Of a DNA stretch of 64,000 nucleotides, positions 8,228-17,509 are shown piece after piece. Both the position numbers and the translations under genes were made by a program. Under the pieces are notes generated by a model. That model saw only the letters and a program-made list of their open reading frames with translations. It did no database searches and was not told the DNA's origin. Numbering within the stretch: position 1 is the stretch's first letter; every line of letters starts with the position of its first letter. Source of the stretch: Bernardetia sp. ABR2-2B (GTDB lineage: Bacteria > Bacteroidota > Bacteroidia > Cytophagales > Bernardetiaceae); assembly GCF_037126435.1 (NCBI RefSeq), contig NZ_CP147020.1, positions 4,010,001-4,074,000 on the forward strand. The letters are read 5' to 3'.

Positions 8228-11203
8228 TCACTCTCCCACCATCACAAAAGCACCCCAATAATAAGGCTCACTATATTTTTCTTTGAGTTTTAGTTGAGCA
8301 ATTTTGAAGGCTTCACGTTTTGATTTTCCACTCAAAAATTCTTCATAAAAAGTAACCATCAAAAGCTGTGTAGCTTCATCACTTACCTTCCAAAGCGACA
8401 TAATAAGCGTTTTTGCACCTGCTTGACGGAATGCTCGTTGAAGTCCGTAAACTCCCTCCCCATTCTGGATATCTCCCAAACCAGTTTCACAAGCTGACAG
8501 AACTACTAATTCTGTTCGTTCAAGATTGAGGTTCATTGCTTCCTCTGCTGATAAAATTCCGTCTTCTTGTCCTGTTTGTGGATTTTGACAACCTGCTAAT
8601 AAAAGACCACTTCTAAGGAAAGGATTTTTCAAAAGGTTTCTATCTTCAGCCTTTTGTATTGTGGTTACTTTGTCCTCTGGAATTTGATGGATGAAAAAGC
8701 CGTGTGTTGCGATATGTAGAATAGCAGGATTTTGAAGAGCTTTTATGTTTTCTTCCGTCGCCTCATTATTTTGAAAAAGTGTCGTAGAAATTGTTTTGTT
8801 TTTAAATAAGCTATTGATTTGATTGGTTTCTACTTTTGTGCCTTCCAAAACAGGAATGACAGTTTGTTGTCCGATAATGCGTTGTAAACCATTCAGACTT
8901 CGGTCTTCTCCATTTACTTTTAGCGTGTCTTTTCCATTTAAGTTATAAGCAGGATAACCCAACAAATAGGTTTTGTATGCTGCAAAGTTTTTACTCAAAT
9001 CAATATTTTTAATTCCTTTTTCTTTGCGCTCTATCAAATCTCTACTACTTGTGATAAGCTGAATGTTTTGTTCTTCTACCAAAAATCCCTTTCTTTTTAG
9101 ATTTTTGAGTGTATTGAGGTTGATTTTATGATAAATTCCATCAGGCGAAAAATATATTTTTGAATAGCCTTTTTTAGAAAGGTTATTTAATTTATCTTGA
9201 ATCGGTTTCCAATACTGATTGTATGATTCCTCATCTTCTAATTGAAAATTAATATTGTTTTGATAAAAATAAAAGGCTTCTTTTTCTAATTCTGTACCAT
9301 TTTCTATTACTAATATTTCAGGTTGATTTTTTGTTTCTTTAGAAATAATCAAGGCAACATAAACGGTATCTTCGATTTTGCTTTTATCATCTTTGCGTTT
9401 TAGACGTATAAGCTCTACAACAGCTTCATTTTTTGCTAAGTTTTTCTGAACATCTCTCCACGTATATTCTTTTTGAGTGGTATTTTTGAATAGTTCTGAT
9501 TTTTTAGAAATTTTTCTTTCTAATTCATTGATTTGACTTGCTACTTTTATCAAATCGAATGTACTATCTCTTTTGTTGATAGGCGTTTGGAGTAGAGAGA
9601 GATAATTTGTTTTTTGTTCTTTCCAATCTTCATATTGGTTTATTAAGCTAGAATCGTTACTACTTAGAATTTGTTTTTTCATTTTTTGAGTAGAAGAAAA
9701 AACAATTCCTTTCGTAAATAATTGCTGATTAAAAAGGTTTTCACTAATGCTTTTGTCTTGAGGGTAGTAGGTAATAGCAAAATTTATAAAATCAGTAAAA
9801 AAATAATCAATAGTAGAGAAATAGCTTTGCTTTTCCACTTCTGAAAGTGTAGGAAACAGGTTTGTTATTTGATTTTTTTTATTTTCTAAAGCTTCCTTAT
9901 ATAGAAATTTTGATTTTTTATACTCATTTGTATTACGATATAACCTAGCTAAATTGAGACAAGAAATTGCATAATCAGGGTGCTGTTTTCCAAGTGTTTG
10001 TTCTCTAATATTTTTTGCTTCTAAAAATAGAGCTTCAGCTTTATTATACGAGCCTTTGGAGTAATACAGTGTGCCTAAATTATCACAAGAAGTTGCATAG
10101 CCATCGTTTTGCTTACCAAGGCTATTTTCTCTAATTTTTTTAGCCTCCAAAAAAAGATTTTCTGCTTTATCATACAAGTTTAATTTGTGATATACTTGAG
10201 CTAAATTCTCACAAGAACTGGCATAATTAGGATGCTTGTTTCCTACAATATTTTCTTTTATATTTTTTGCGTTAATATGTGATTTTTCGGCTTTATCGTA
10301 AAATTTCTGTTCGTAATATACACTTGCTAAGTTTTCACAGAAGGCAGCATATCTCATATTATTCTTGCCTACAATACTTCCAAGTCCTTCTATAAATAAT
10401 AGCTCTGCCTTTTGATACAATCCTTGACTTGCATACAAAATGGCTAAGTTGTTACAAGAAAAAGCGTAGAGATAGTGTTCTTTGCCAAGCACATTTGCTC
10501 TTATGTTTTTGGCTTCGATATATAATTGTTCTGCTTCATAATACAACCCTTTCATATTATACAAAATGGCTAAGTTATTACAAGAACTTGCATATTCTTT
10601 GTTTTCCTTTCCAAGTGTTTTTTCTTGTATATTTTTAGCCTCAAGATACAGAGGCTCGGCTTTATCATACAAGCCTTTGTATCTGTATAAACTGCCTAGT
10701 TGATTGCAAACATAAGCATAGTCAGGGTGCTGTTTTCCAAATAATTGTTCTTGTATATTTTTAGCTTCAATATATAGGTTTTCTGATTTTTGATACTCTC
10801 CTTTTCGTCTATACAAAACAGCTAACTTGCTACAAGAACTGGCATAATCTGGATGCTGTGTTCCGAATATTTTCTCTCGTACTTCTTTGCTTTCTATGAG
10901 AAAACTTTCGGCTTGTTCATAATTACCTTGAGAAGAAAAAACAGCACCTAATTCTGTACAAGAAACAGCATAGGTACTATCTTTTCCATTTTTATTTTCT
11001 GCTACTTCTACTGCTTTTTGTAGATATATTTCTGCCTCTTCTAAGTGCTGTTTGTTTTTCAAATCTCTACCAACACTATCTAATTGCTGCCAAGATAAAT
11101 TCTTTAAAGTAGCCTTTAGGCTATCTAAATTGATAGTGTCTTGGGCTTTCAAAGAACTAAAGCAACCCAAACAAATAGTAAAAATGAATATAAATAATTT
11201 CAT
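8228..11203 (-). CDS. Exported TPR-CHAT protease-like protein 2 (about 9 TPRs)
   Basis: A 991-residue paralogue with a signal peptide (about 1-20, ending SLKAQ), some nine 42-residue TPR units, and the same linker and CHAT domain. The catalytic pair is His834 (HIATHGFF) and Cys905 (LSACETGLG). One TPR unit, around residues 265-300, is a few residues short (LFIEGLGSIVGKNNMRYA). A patch around the KTYLLGYPAYNLNGKDTL segment is almost identical to protein 1 at the DNA level. The last 39 residues are identical to those of protein 3, so the gene looks like a mosaic. The 78-base gap to the upstream gene fits co-transcription. Confidence 0.9.
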   Translation of the reverse strand: MKLFIFIFTICLGCFSSLKAQDTINLDSLKATLKNLSWQQLDSVGRDLKNKQHLEEAEIYLQKAVEVAENKNGKDSTYAVSCTELGAVFSSQGNYEQAESFLIESKEVREKIFGTQHPDYASSCSKLAVLYRRKGEYQKSENLYIEAKNIQEQLFGKQHPDYAYVCNQLGSLYRYKGLYDKAEPLYLEAKNIQEKTLGKENKEYASSCNNLAILYNMKGLYYEAEQLYIEAKNIRANVLGKEHYLYAFSCNNLAILYASQGLYQKAELLFIEGLGSIVGKNNMRYAAFCENLASVYYEQKFYDKAEKSHINAKNIKENIVGNKHPNYASSCENLAQVYHKLNLYDKAENLFLEAKKIRENSLGKQNDGYATSCDNLGTLYYSKGSYNKAEALFLEAKNIREQTLGKQHPDYAISCLNLARLYRNTNEYKKSKFLYKEALENKKNQITNLFPTLSEVEKQSYFSTIDYFFTDFINFAITYYPQDKSISENLFNQQLFTKGIVFSSTQKMKKQILSSNDSSLINQYEDWKEQKTNYLSLLQTPINKRDSTFDLIKVASQINELERKISKKSELFKNTTQKEYTWRDVQKNLAKNEAVVELIRLKRKDDKSKIEDTVYVALIISKETKNQPEILVIENGTELEKEAFYFYQNNINFQLEDEESYNQYWKPIQDKLNNLSKKGYSKIYFSPDGIYHKINLNTLKNLKRKGFLVEEQNIQLITSSRDLIERKEKGIKNIDLSKNFAAYKTYLLGYPAYNLNGKDTLKVNGEDRSLNGLQRIIGQQTVIPVLEGTKVETNQINSLFKNKTISTTLFQNNEATEENIKALQNPAILHIATHGFFIHQIPEDKVTTIQKAEDRNLLKNPFLRSGLLLAGCQNPQTGQEDGILSAEEAMNLNLERTELVVLSACETGLGDIQNGEGVYGLQRAFRQAGAKTLIMSLWKVSDEATQLLMVTFYEEFLSGKSKREAFKIAQLKLKEKYSEPYYWGAFVMVGE

Positions 11204-11281
11204 GACAAGTTAAGTGTGTAAAGTAGAAGGTATCATCAAAAAACTAATGTACATATATTTTGCCAAATGCTCAATAATGTC

Positions 11282-14200
11282 TTACTCTCCCACCATCACA
11301 AAAGCTCCCCAGTAATAAGGCTCACTATATTTTTCTTTCAATTTCAGTTGAGCAATTTTGAAGGCTTCTCGTTTTGATTTTCCACTTAAAAACTCTTCAT
11401 AAAAAGTAACCATCAAAAGCTGTGTAGCCTCATCACTTACTTTCCAAAGCGACATAATAAGCGTTTTTGCACCTGCTTGTCGAAAAGCTCGTTGAAGTCC
11501 ATAAACTCCTTCTCCACTTTGAATATCTCCCAAACCAGTTTCACAAGCTGATGCTACTACAAGTTCTGTCTTATCTAAATTTAGATTCATAACTTCTTGA
11601 GCAGATAAAATTCCGTCTTCTTCTCCTATTTGTGGATTTTGACAACCTGCTAATAAAAGACCACTTCTAAGAAATGGGTTTTTCATAAGGTTTCTGTCTT
11701 CGGCTTCTTGTACTGTCGTAACTTTTTCACTCTGTGTATCTTCACTAATAAAAAAACCGTGCGTAGCTAGATGTAAAATGGTTGGGTTTTGTAGAGATTT
11801 TATGTTTTCTTCTGTGGCTTCTGTATTTTGAAAAAGCGTAACAGCAATTTCGTTTTTAGAAAATAACTCATGAATTTGATTAGTTTCTGTTTTTGTTCCC
11901 TCCAAAACAGGTACAATAGTTTGCTGACCTACGATGCGTTGCAAACCGTTTAGACTCCTGTCTTTTCCACTTCCTTCTGATTTTGTGTTTGGATTTAGAT
12001 TATAGGCTGGGTAACCCAATAAATAGGCTTTGTAAGTGTTGTAGTTTTTACTCAAATATGTGTTTTTTTCTCCCTTTTGTTTCAATAAATCTCTACTGCT
12101 TGTGATGAGCTGAATGTTCTGTTCTTCTACTAAGTATGTGCCTTTCTTTGGGTTCAGTAGTGTGTTTATATTAATTTTATGATAAATTCCATCAGGCGAA
12201 AAATAGATTTTTGCATAACTATTTTGATTTGAAAGGCTAGAAAGACTGTCTAATTTGTCTTGAATTGGCTTCCAATATTGATTGTAAGATTCATTATCTT
12301 CTAACTGAAATTCTATGCTGTTTTGATACAATGAAAGCGCATCGTTTTCAAGCTCTTTCCCATTTTCCAAAATCAATAACTCTGGATAGTCTTTAGTTTC
12401 CTTTGAAATAATAAGAGCCACATACAGCGTGTCTATGGCCTTGGCTTTAGAAGTGTACTCCACCAAACGTATTACCTCCACGACAGCTTCATTTTTGGAG
12501 AGTTTTTCTTGTACATCTGACCAAGTAAATTTTTTCGTTTGTGTATTTTGCTTGAATAGCTCTGATTTTTTAGAAATTTCTTTTTCCAAATCGTTTATCT
12601 GATTAGCCATTTGCTTGATGTCAATATTGTTGTCTCTGTCTTTGATTGGCGTTTGTATAATTTTGACGTATTTCTCTTTTTGCCCTCTCCAATCTTCGTA
12701 CTGATGTATCAAACTGCTGTCTCCACTATTTAGAATCTGTTTCTTCATTTTTTGAGTAGAAGAAAACAAAATTCCTTTCTTGAACAGCTGTTGATTAAAT
12801 AATTCTCTGCTTATTTCGGGTTTCTGTTTATAATATTGCGTTATAAAATAATTGGACTTTGAGAAAAAATATTGAATACTGGATAAATACTCTCTCTTCT
12901 CCTCTTCAGACATAATAGGAAAAAGTGTTTTTATCTGAGCTATCTTGTTCTCTGTCATCTCCAAATACTGAGATTCTGCTTTCTGATATTCGTTTTGAGA
13001 AAAATATACTTGTGCTAAATTCCTACAATAAAGAGCATAGTCAGGGTGCTGTTTTCCATAAGTCTTTTCTATGATTTCTTTTGCTTGTAGATGTAGTTTT
13101 TCTGCTTTTTCAAGCAAACCTTGTTCATTATATAAATTGGCTAGATTATTACAAGAGTTGGCGTAGTAAGGATGATTTTTCCCTACTGTTTCAGTGTATA
13201 TATTTTGTGCTTCTAAATGCAGAGTTTCTGCTTTTTTATATAGACTTTGTTCATAATACAGACTAGCTAAATTATTACACGCACTACCATAATCAAGGTG
13301 CTGTTTTCCTTTTAATTCCTCTTCTATATTTTTAGACACTAAATATAGTTGTTCTGCTTTTTGATAGTTTTTTTGAATTTGATACAGATTAGCTAAGTTA
13401 TTTAGAAGAACTGAATACTTCTTGTCTTGCTTTCCCAGTAACTTTAAATAGATTACTTGAGCTTCTCTATAATGATTTTTCGCCTTTTCATATAAGCCTA
13501 AATTTTGATATAGAATCGCCAAATTGTTACACACATCAGCATATTTCTCACTCCTTCTCAGCTTGTTTAGATAAATATCTTTAGCTTCTATATAAAGAGA
13601 TTCTGCTTTTTGATACAGACCTTGCTCGTCATAAAGCGTAGCCAAATTATGACAAGCACTAGCATAAACTGTGTGTTGGTTTCCGAATTTCTTGAAGTAT
13701 ATATCTTTAACTTTTACAAATAAAGGTTCTGCTTTCTCATACAAACCCTGCTGAAAATATAAAATAGCTAGGTAAACACAGACTTCGGCATATTCTATAT
13801 GTTCTTCTCCTACTATTTGCTTTTTTATCTCTACTACTTCTAAATATAAAGGTTCTGCTTTTTGATATAACCCCTGCAATTCATACGAACTAGCTAAGTA
13901 ATTACAAGTTAGAATATAAGTTGGGTGCTGTTTTCCTACTGTTTGTGCGTAATTTTCTTTTACTTCAAAAAAGAGAAGTACTGCTTCTTTGTACATTTTT
14001 TGTCTGTAATAGGAAACAGCTAGGTTATAACTGGCTTTAGTATAATTGGGATGTTTTTTTCCAAATTCTTGTGCATATTTACCTCTAATTTCTACATACA
14101 AAGGTTCTGCTTTTTGATATTTTCCTTGTGCAAAATACACATCGGCAAGGTTGTTCTGATACGTAGTATATCTTGAATGCTCTCTTCCTACTGCTTCCTC

Positions 14201-14653
14201 AAATAGTTTGATAGCTTCAATAAAAAGAGGTGCAGCTTTATCATATTGTCCTTGATTTTGATAGACATTAGCTAAATTATTGCAAGAGTTGATATATTCG
14301 TAATGATTTTCACCTAATACTTTTTGGCGTACTTCTTTTGCTTCTTGCCAGAGAGGTTCTACTTTAGTAAGTATTCCTTGGTAGTAATAAACTATTCCTA
14401 ATTCTTCGCACGAAATGGCGTAGAGACTGTCTTTTCCATTTTGATTTTCTGCCACCTCAATAGCTTTTCTGAGGTAAATTTCTGACTTTTTGAATTCATT
14501 ATTATCACGATATTTTTTGCCAATACTATTTAGCTTATTCCAACTTAAATTTTTCAATGTAGCTTCTAAGCTATCTAAATTGGTAACATTTTGTGCTTTA
14601 GTTGAACTGAAAAAGCACAGAAAAATAATCAGAAATATTAAAGTCGTCTTCAT
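11282..14653 (-). CDS. Exported TPR-CHAT protease-like protein 3 (about 12 TPRs)
   Basis: The longest of the five at 1123 residues. It has a signal peptide (about 1-20, ending SSTKAQ), about twelve TPR units and a C-terminal CHAT domain. His965 (HLATHGFF) and Cys1037 (SACETGLG) are kept. The residue before the SAC motif is Ala rather than Leu, and the His-to-Cys stretch is one residue longer than in the other four. Its TPR units are more diverged from one another than those of protein 4, suggesting an older or differently selected array. Only 42 bases separate it from the upstream paralogue, so translation from a shared transcript is likely. Confidence 0.9.
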   Translation of the reverse strand: MKTTLIFLIIFLCFFSSTKAQNVTNLDSLEATLKNLSWNKLNSIGKKYRDNNEFKKSEIYLRKAIEVAENQNGKDSLYAISCEELGIVYYYQGILTKVEPLWQEAKEVRQKVLGENHYEYINSCNNLANVYQNQGQYDKAAPLFIEAIKLFEEAVGREHSRYTTYQNNLADVYFAQGKYQKAEPLYVEIRGKYAQEFGKKHPNYTKASYNLAVSYYRQKMYKEAVLLFFEVKENYAQTVGKQHPTYILTCNYLASSYELQGLYQKAEPLYLEVVEIKKQIVGEEHIEYAEVCVYLAILYFQQGLYEKAEPLFVKVKDIYFKKFGNQHTVYASACHNLATLYDEQGLYQKAESLYIEAKDIYLNKLRRSEKYADVCNNLAILYQNLGLYEKAKNHYREAQVIYLKLLGKQDKKYSVLLNNLANLYQIQKNYQKAEQLYLVSKNIEEELKGKQHLDYGSACNNLASLYYEQSLYKKAETLHLEAQNIYTETVGKNHPYYANSCNNLANLYNEQGLLEKAEKLHLQAKEIIEKTYGKQHPDYALYCRNLAQVYFSQNEYQKAESQYLEMTENKIAQIKTLFPIMSEEEKREYLSSIQYFFSKSNYFITQYYKQKPEISRELFNQQLFKKGILFSSTQKMKKQILNSGDSSLIHQYEDWRGQKEKYVKIIQTPIKDRDNNIDIKQMANQINDLEKEISKKSELFKQNTQTKKFTWSDVQEKLSKNEAVVEVIRLVEYTSKAKAIDTLYVALIISKETKDYPELLILENGKELENDALSLYQNSIEFQLEDNESYNQYWKPIQDKLDSLSSLSNQNSYAKIYFSPDGIYHKININTLLNPKKGTYLVEEQNIQLITSSRDLLKQKGEKNTYLSKNYNTYKAYLLGYPAYNLNPNTKSEGSGKDRSLNGLQRIVGQQTIVPVLEGTKTETNQIHELFSKNEIAVTLFQNTEATEENIKSLQNPTILHLATHGFFISEDTQSEKVTTVQEAEDRNLMKNPFLRSGLLLAGCQNPQIGEEDGILSAQEVMNLNLDKTELVVASACETGLGDIQSGEGVYGLQRAFRQAGAKTLIMSLWKVSDEATQLLMVTFYEEFLSGKSKREAFKIAQLKLKEKYSEPYYWGAFVMVGE

Positions 14654-14695
14654 AAATAATAGAATAGCATTGAGAAATAAAGATTCTTCTAAAAA

Positions 14696-17425
14696 TCACT
14701 CCCCCACCATCACAAAAGCACCCCAATAATAGGGTTCGTTGTACTTTTCTTTGAGTTTTAGTTGAGCAGCTTTAAAGGCTTCTCGTTTTGATTTTCCATT
14801 TAGAAGATTTTCATAAAAAGTAACCATCAAAAGTTGTGTAGCTTCATCACTTACTTTCCAAAGCGACATCAAAAGTGTCTTTGCCCCTGCCTGACGGAAT
14901 GCTCTTTGAAGTCCATAAACGCCCTCGCCATTTTCTATATCTCCCAAACCTGTTTCACACGCAGAAAGAACGACTAGCTCTGTGCTATCAAGATTTAGGT
15001 TCATTGCTTCTTCGGCAGATAAAATGCCATCATCTTCTCCTGTTTGTGGGTTTTGGCAACCTGCTAAGAGCAAACCACTACGTAAAAAAGGATTTTTTAA
15101 TAAGTTTCTATCTTCTGCTTCTTGTAGTGTTTTGGGTTCTCCTTTTGTGATTTTATTAATAAAAAAACCATGAGTAGCAAAGTGTAAAACAGTAGGGTTT
15201 TGGAGTGCTTTTATATTTTCTTCGGTTGCTTCTTCATTTTGAAACAATGTAGTAGAAACAGATTTTTTATTTAATAATGAAGTGATTTTATTGGTTTCTA
15301 CTTTTGTTCCCTCCAAGACTGGCACGACTGTTTGCTGCCCTATCACACGTTGTAAGCCGTTCAGACTTCTATCTTCGCCATTTATTTTTAGAGTATCTTC
15401 TCCATTGAGGTTATAAGAAGGGTAACCCAGTAAATAAGCATTATATTCTTTGAAGTTCTTTTTTAGATTACTTTTTTGTTCTATCAAGTCTCTACTACTC
15501 GTTATGAGTTGAATGTTTTGTTCTTCTATCAAAAACTTATTTGTTTTTGGATTCAAAAGCGTATTTAGATTGAGTTTGTGATAGATTCCATCTGCTGAAA
15601 AATAAACTTTTGAGTATTCTTCTGTATTTGTAATACTAGCAAGGCTATCTAATTTATCTTGTATTGGTTTCCAATATTGATTATATGATTCTGTGTCTTC
15701 TAATTGAAAATCAATATTATTTTGATAAAAAGATAAAGCTCCATTTTCTAGCTCGTTTCCATTTTCTAAAACCAAAAGCTCTGGACTTTCTTTGGTTTGG
15801 TCTGTAAGAATCAAAGCAACATAAACTGTATCTTTTGGATTGCCTTGTTTATCCTCTCTAACCAGTCGTATGAGTTCGATAGTAGCTTCATCTTTTTCTA
15901 ATTTTTTCTGCACATCTAACCACAGATACTCTTTTACTTGCGTATTTTCTTTAAAGGTTACTGATTTTTTAGAAATTTTTCTTTCTAACTCATTAATTTG
16001 AAAAGCTATTTCTTTGAGATTTATACTACTATCTCTTTCACTAATAGGGGTTTGAAGCAAGGAAATATAATCCTCTTTTTGGGTTTTCCAATCTTCATAT
16101 TGATTTATTAATGTAGAATCTCCACTAGAAAGAATCTGTTGCTTCATTTTTTGAGTAGAAGAAAAAATAATTCCTTTTGTAAAAAGTTGCTGATTGAAAA
16201 TATTTTTACTTATAGCTTTGTTAGTAGAGTAATATTCAGTAGAAAGTTTTATATAATTCGTAAAAAGCACATTTATACTAGAAAAGTACTCTTGTTTTTC
16301 ACTTTCTGAAAGTGTAGGAAAAGTAATTGCTATTTGTTTTTTCTTATTTTCTATAGTTTCTATATACAAAGGCTCTGCTTTTTGATATAGTTCTTGACTC
16401 TTATATACTTTAGCTAGATTATTGCAAGAAATAGCATAGTCAGGATGTTCTTTTCCGAGTATTTTTTCTCTTATATTTTTTGCTTCTATATATAGAGATT
16501 CAGCTTTTTGATATAGTCCTTGTCTGTGGTATAACCTAGCTACATTATCACAAGACTGTGCATAATTTGGGTGTTCTTTACCTAATACTTTTTCTCTTAT
16601 ATTTTTTGCTTTTATACACAAAGGTTCAGCTTTTTGATATAAGCCTTGTTCTTGATACAAAAAAGCTAGATTATCACAAGAGGTAGCATAATCAGGGTGT
16701 TCTTTACCTAACATTTTTTCTCTTATATTTTTTGCTTCTATGTATAAAAGTTCAGCTTTTTGATACAAGTCTTGATTAGAGTATAAAACAGCCAAATTAC
16801 TACAATATGTAGCATAGTCAGGATGTTCTTTTCCCAGTATTTTTTCTGTTATTTTTTTTGCTTCTATGTATAAAGGTTCAGCTTTTTGATATAAGCCCTG
16901 TTTGTAGTACAAAGCAGCTAAGTTATTACAAGAACTAGCATATTCTATACTTTCTTTTCCTAGTATTTGTTCTCTTATATTTTTAGCTTCTATACATAGA
17001 GGTTCAGCTTTTTGATATAGTCCTTGTTGGTAGTATAAACTCATTATGTTACTACAAGACTCTGTATAATCTGGATGTTCTTTACCTAATATTTTTTCTC
17101 TTATATTTTTAGCTTCTAACCAAAGAAGTTCTGTTTCGTCATAATTTCCTTGATAATAATATACAATTCCTAATTCTCTACAAGAAACAGCGTACAAACT
17201 ATCTTTTCCGTTTTGTTTTTTAGCTACTTGAAGTGCTTTTTTAAAATAGATTTCTGATTCTGGGTAGTTAGCTTTACTCCTTAAATCTTTTCCCATGCTA
17301 TTTAATTCTTTCCAAGATAGATTTTCTATTGTAGTCTCTAAGCTATCTAAATTGCTGGTTCCTTGTGCTTTTAGTATTGTAAGACTAGACAAACAAAAAA
17401 TGAGGGTAAGTACAAATAATTTCAT
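14696..17425 (-). CDS. Exported TPR-CHAT protease-like protein 4 (about 7 TPRs)
   Basis: A 909-residue paralogue with a signal peptide (about 1-20, ending TILKAQ) and about seven very homogeneous TPR units: LYIEAKNIRE.(I/M/V)LGKEHPDYA is repeated almost unchanged. The CHAT domain has His752 (HFATHGFF) and Cys823 (LSACETGLG). At the DNA level its units form near-perfect 126-base tandem repeats, a setting in which copy number can change by slippage or recombination. The last ~240 bases of the gene differ from protein 5 at only about nine positions, far fewer than the TPR halves, which points to recent gene conversion or duplication of the effector part. Confidence 0.9.
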   Translation of the reverse strand: MKLFVLTLIFCLSSLTILKAQGTSNLDSLETTIENLSWKELNSMGKDLRSKANYPESEIYFKKALQVAKKQNGKDSLYAVSCRELGIVYYYQGNYDETELLWLEAKNIREKILGKEHPDYTESCSNIMSLYYQQGLYQKAEPLCIEAKNIREQILGKESIEYASSCNNLAALYYKQGLYQKAEPLYIEAKKITEKILGKEHPDYATYCSNLAVLYSNQDLYQKAELLYIEAKNIREKMLGKEHPDYATSCDNLAFLYQEQGLYQKAEPLCIKAKNIREKVLGKEHPNYAQSCDNVARLYHRQGLYQKAESLYIEAKNIREKILGKEHPDYAISCNNLAKVYKSQELYQKAEPLYIETIENKKKQIAITFPTLSESEKQEYFSSINVLFTNYIKLSTEYYSTNKAISKNIFNQQLFTKGIIFSSTQKMKQQILSSGDSTLINQYEDWKTQKEDYISLLQTPISERDSSINLKEIAFQINELERKISKKSVTFKENTQVKEYLWLDVQKKLEKDEATIELIRLVREDKQGNPKDTVYVALILTDQTKESPELLVLENGNELENGALSFYQNNIDFQLEDTESYNQYWKPIQDKLDSLASITNTEEYSKVYFSADGIYHKLNLNTLLNPKTNKFLIEEQNIQLITSSRDLIEQKSNLKKNFKEYNAYLLGYPSYNLNGEDTLKINGEDRSLNGLQRVIGQQTVVPVLEGTKVETNKITSLLNKKSVSTTLFQNEEATEENIKALQNPTVLHFATHGFFINKITKGEPKTLQEAEDRNLLKNPFLRSGLLLAGCQNPQTGEDDGILSAEEAMNLNLDSTELVVLSACETGLGDIENGEGVYGLQRAFRQAGAKTLLMSLWKVSDEATQLLMVTFYENLLNGKSKREAFKAAQLKLKEKYNEPYYWGAFVMVGE

Positions 17426-17509
17426 AATAAATAGGAACTAAAAATATAAGTAATTTGTAATCCTTAAAAATACGAAATTATTTAAGAAACGTCTGTACTT
17501 TGTCAAGAA

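Noticed and set aside
14696-17425. Regularly spaced repeats that could be mistaken for a CRISPR array
   Set aside because: The period is 126 bases, the repeats are in frame, and they encode TPR helices. There are no short identical repeats with unique spacers and no cas gene.
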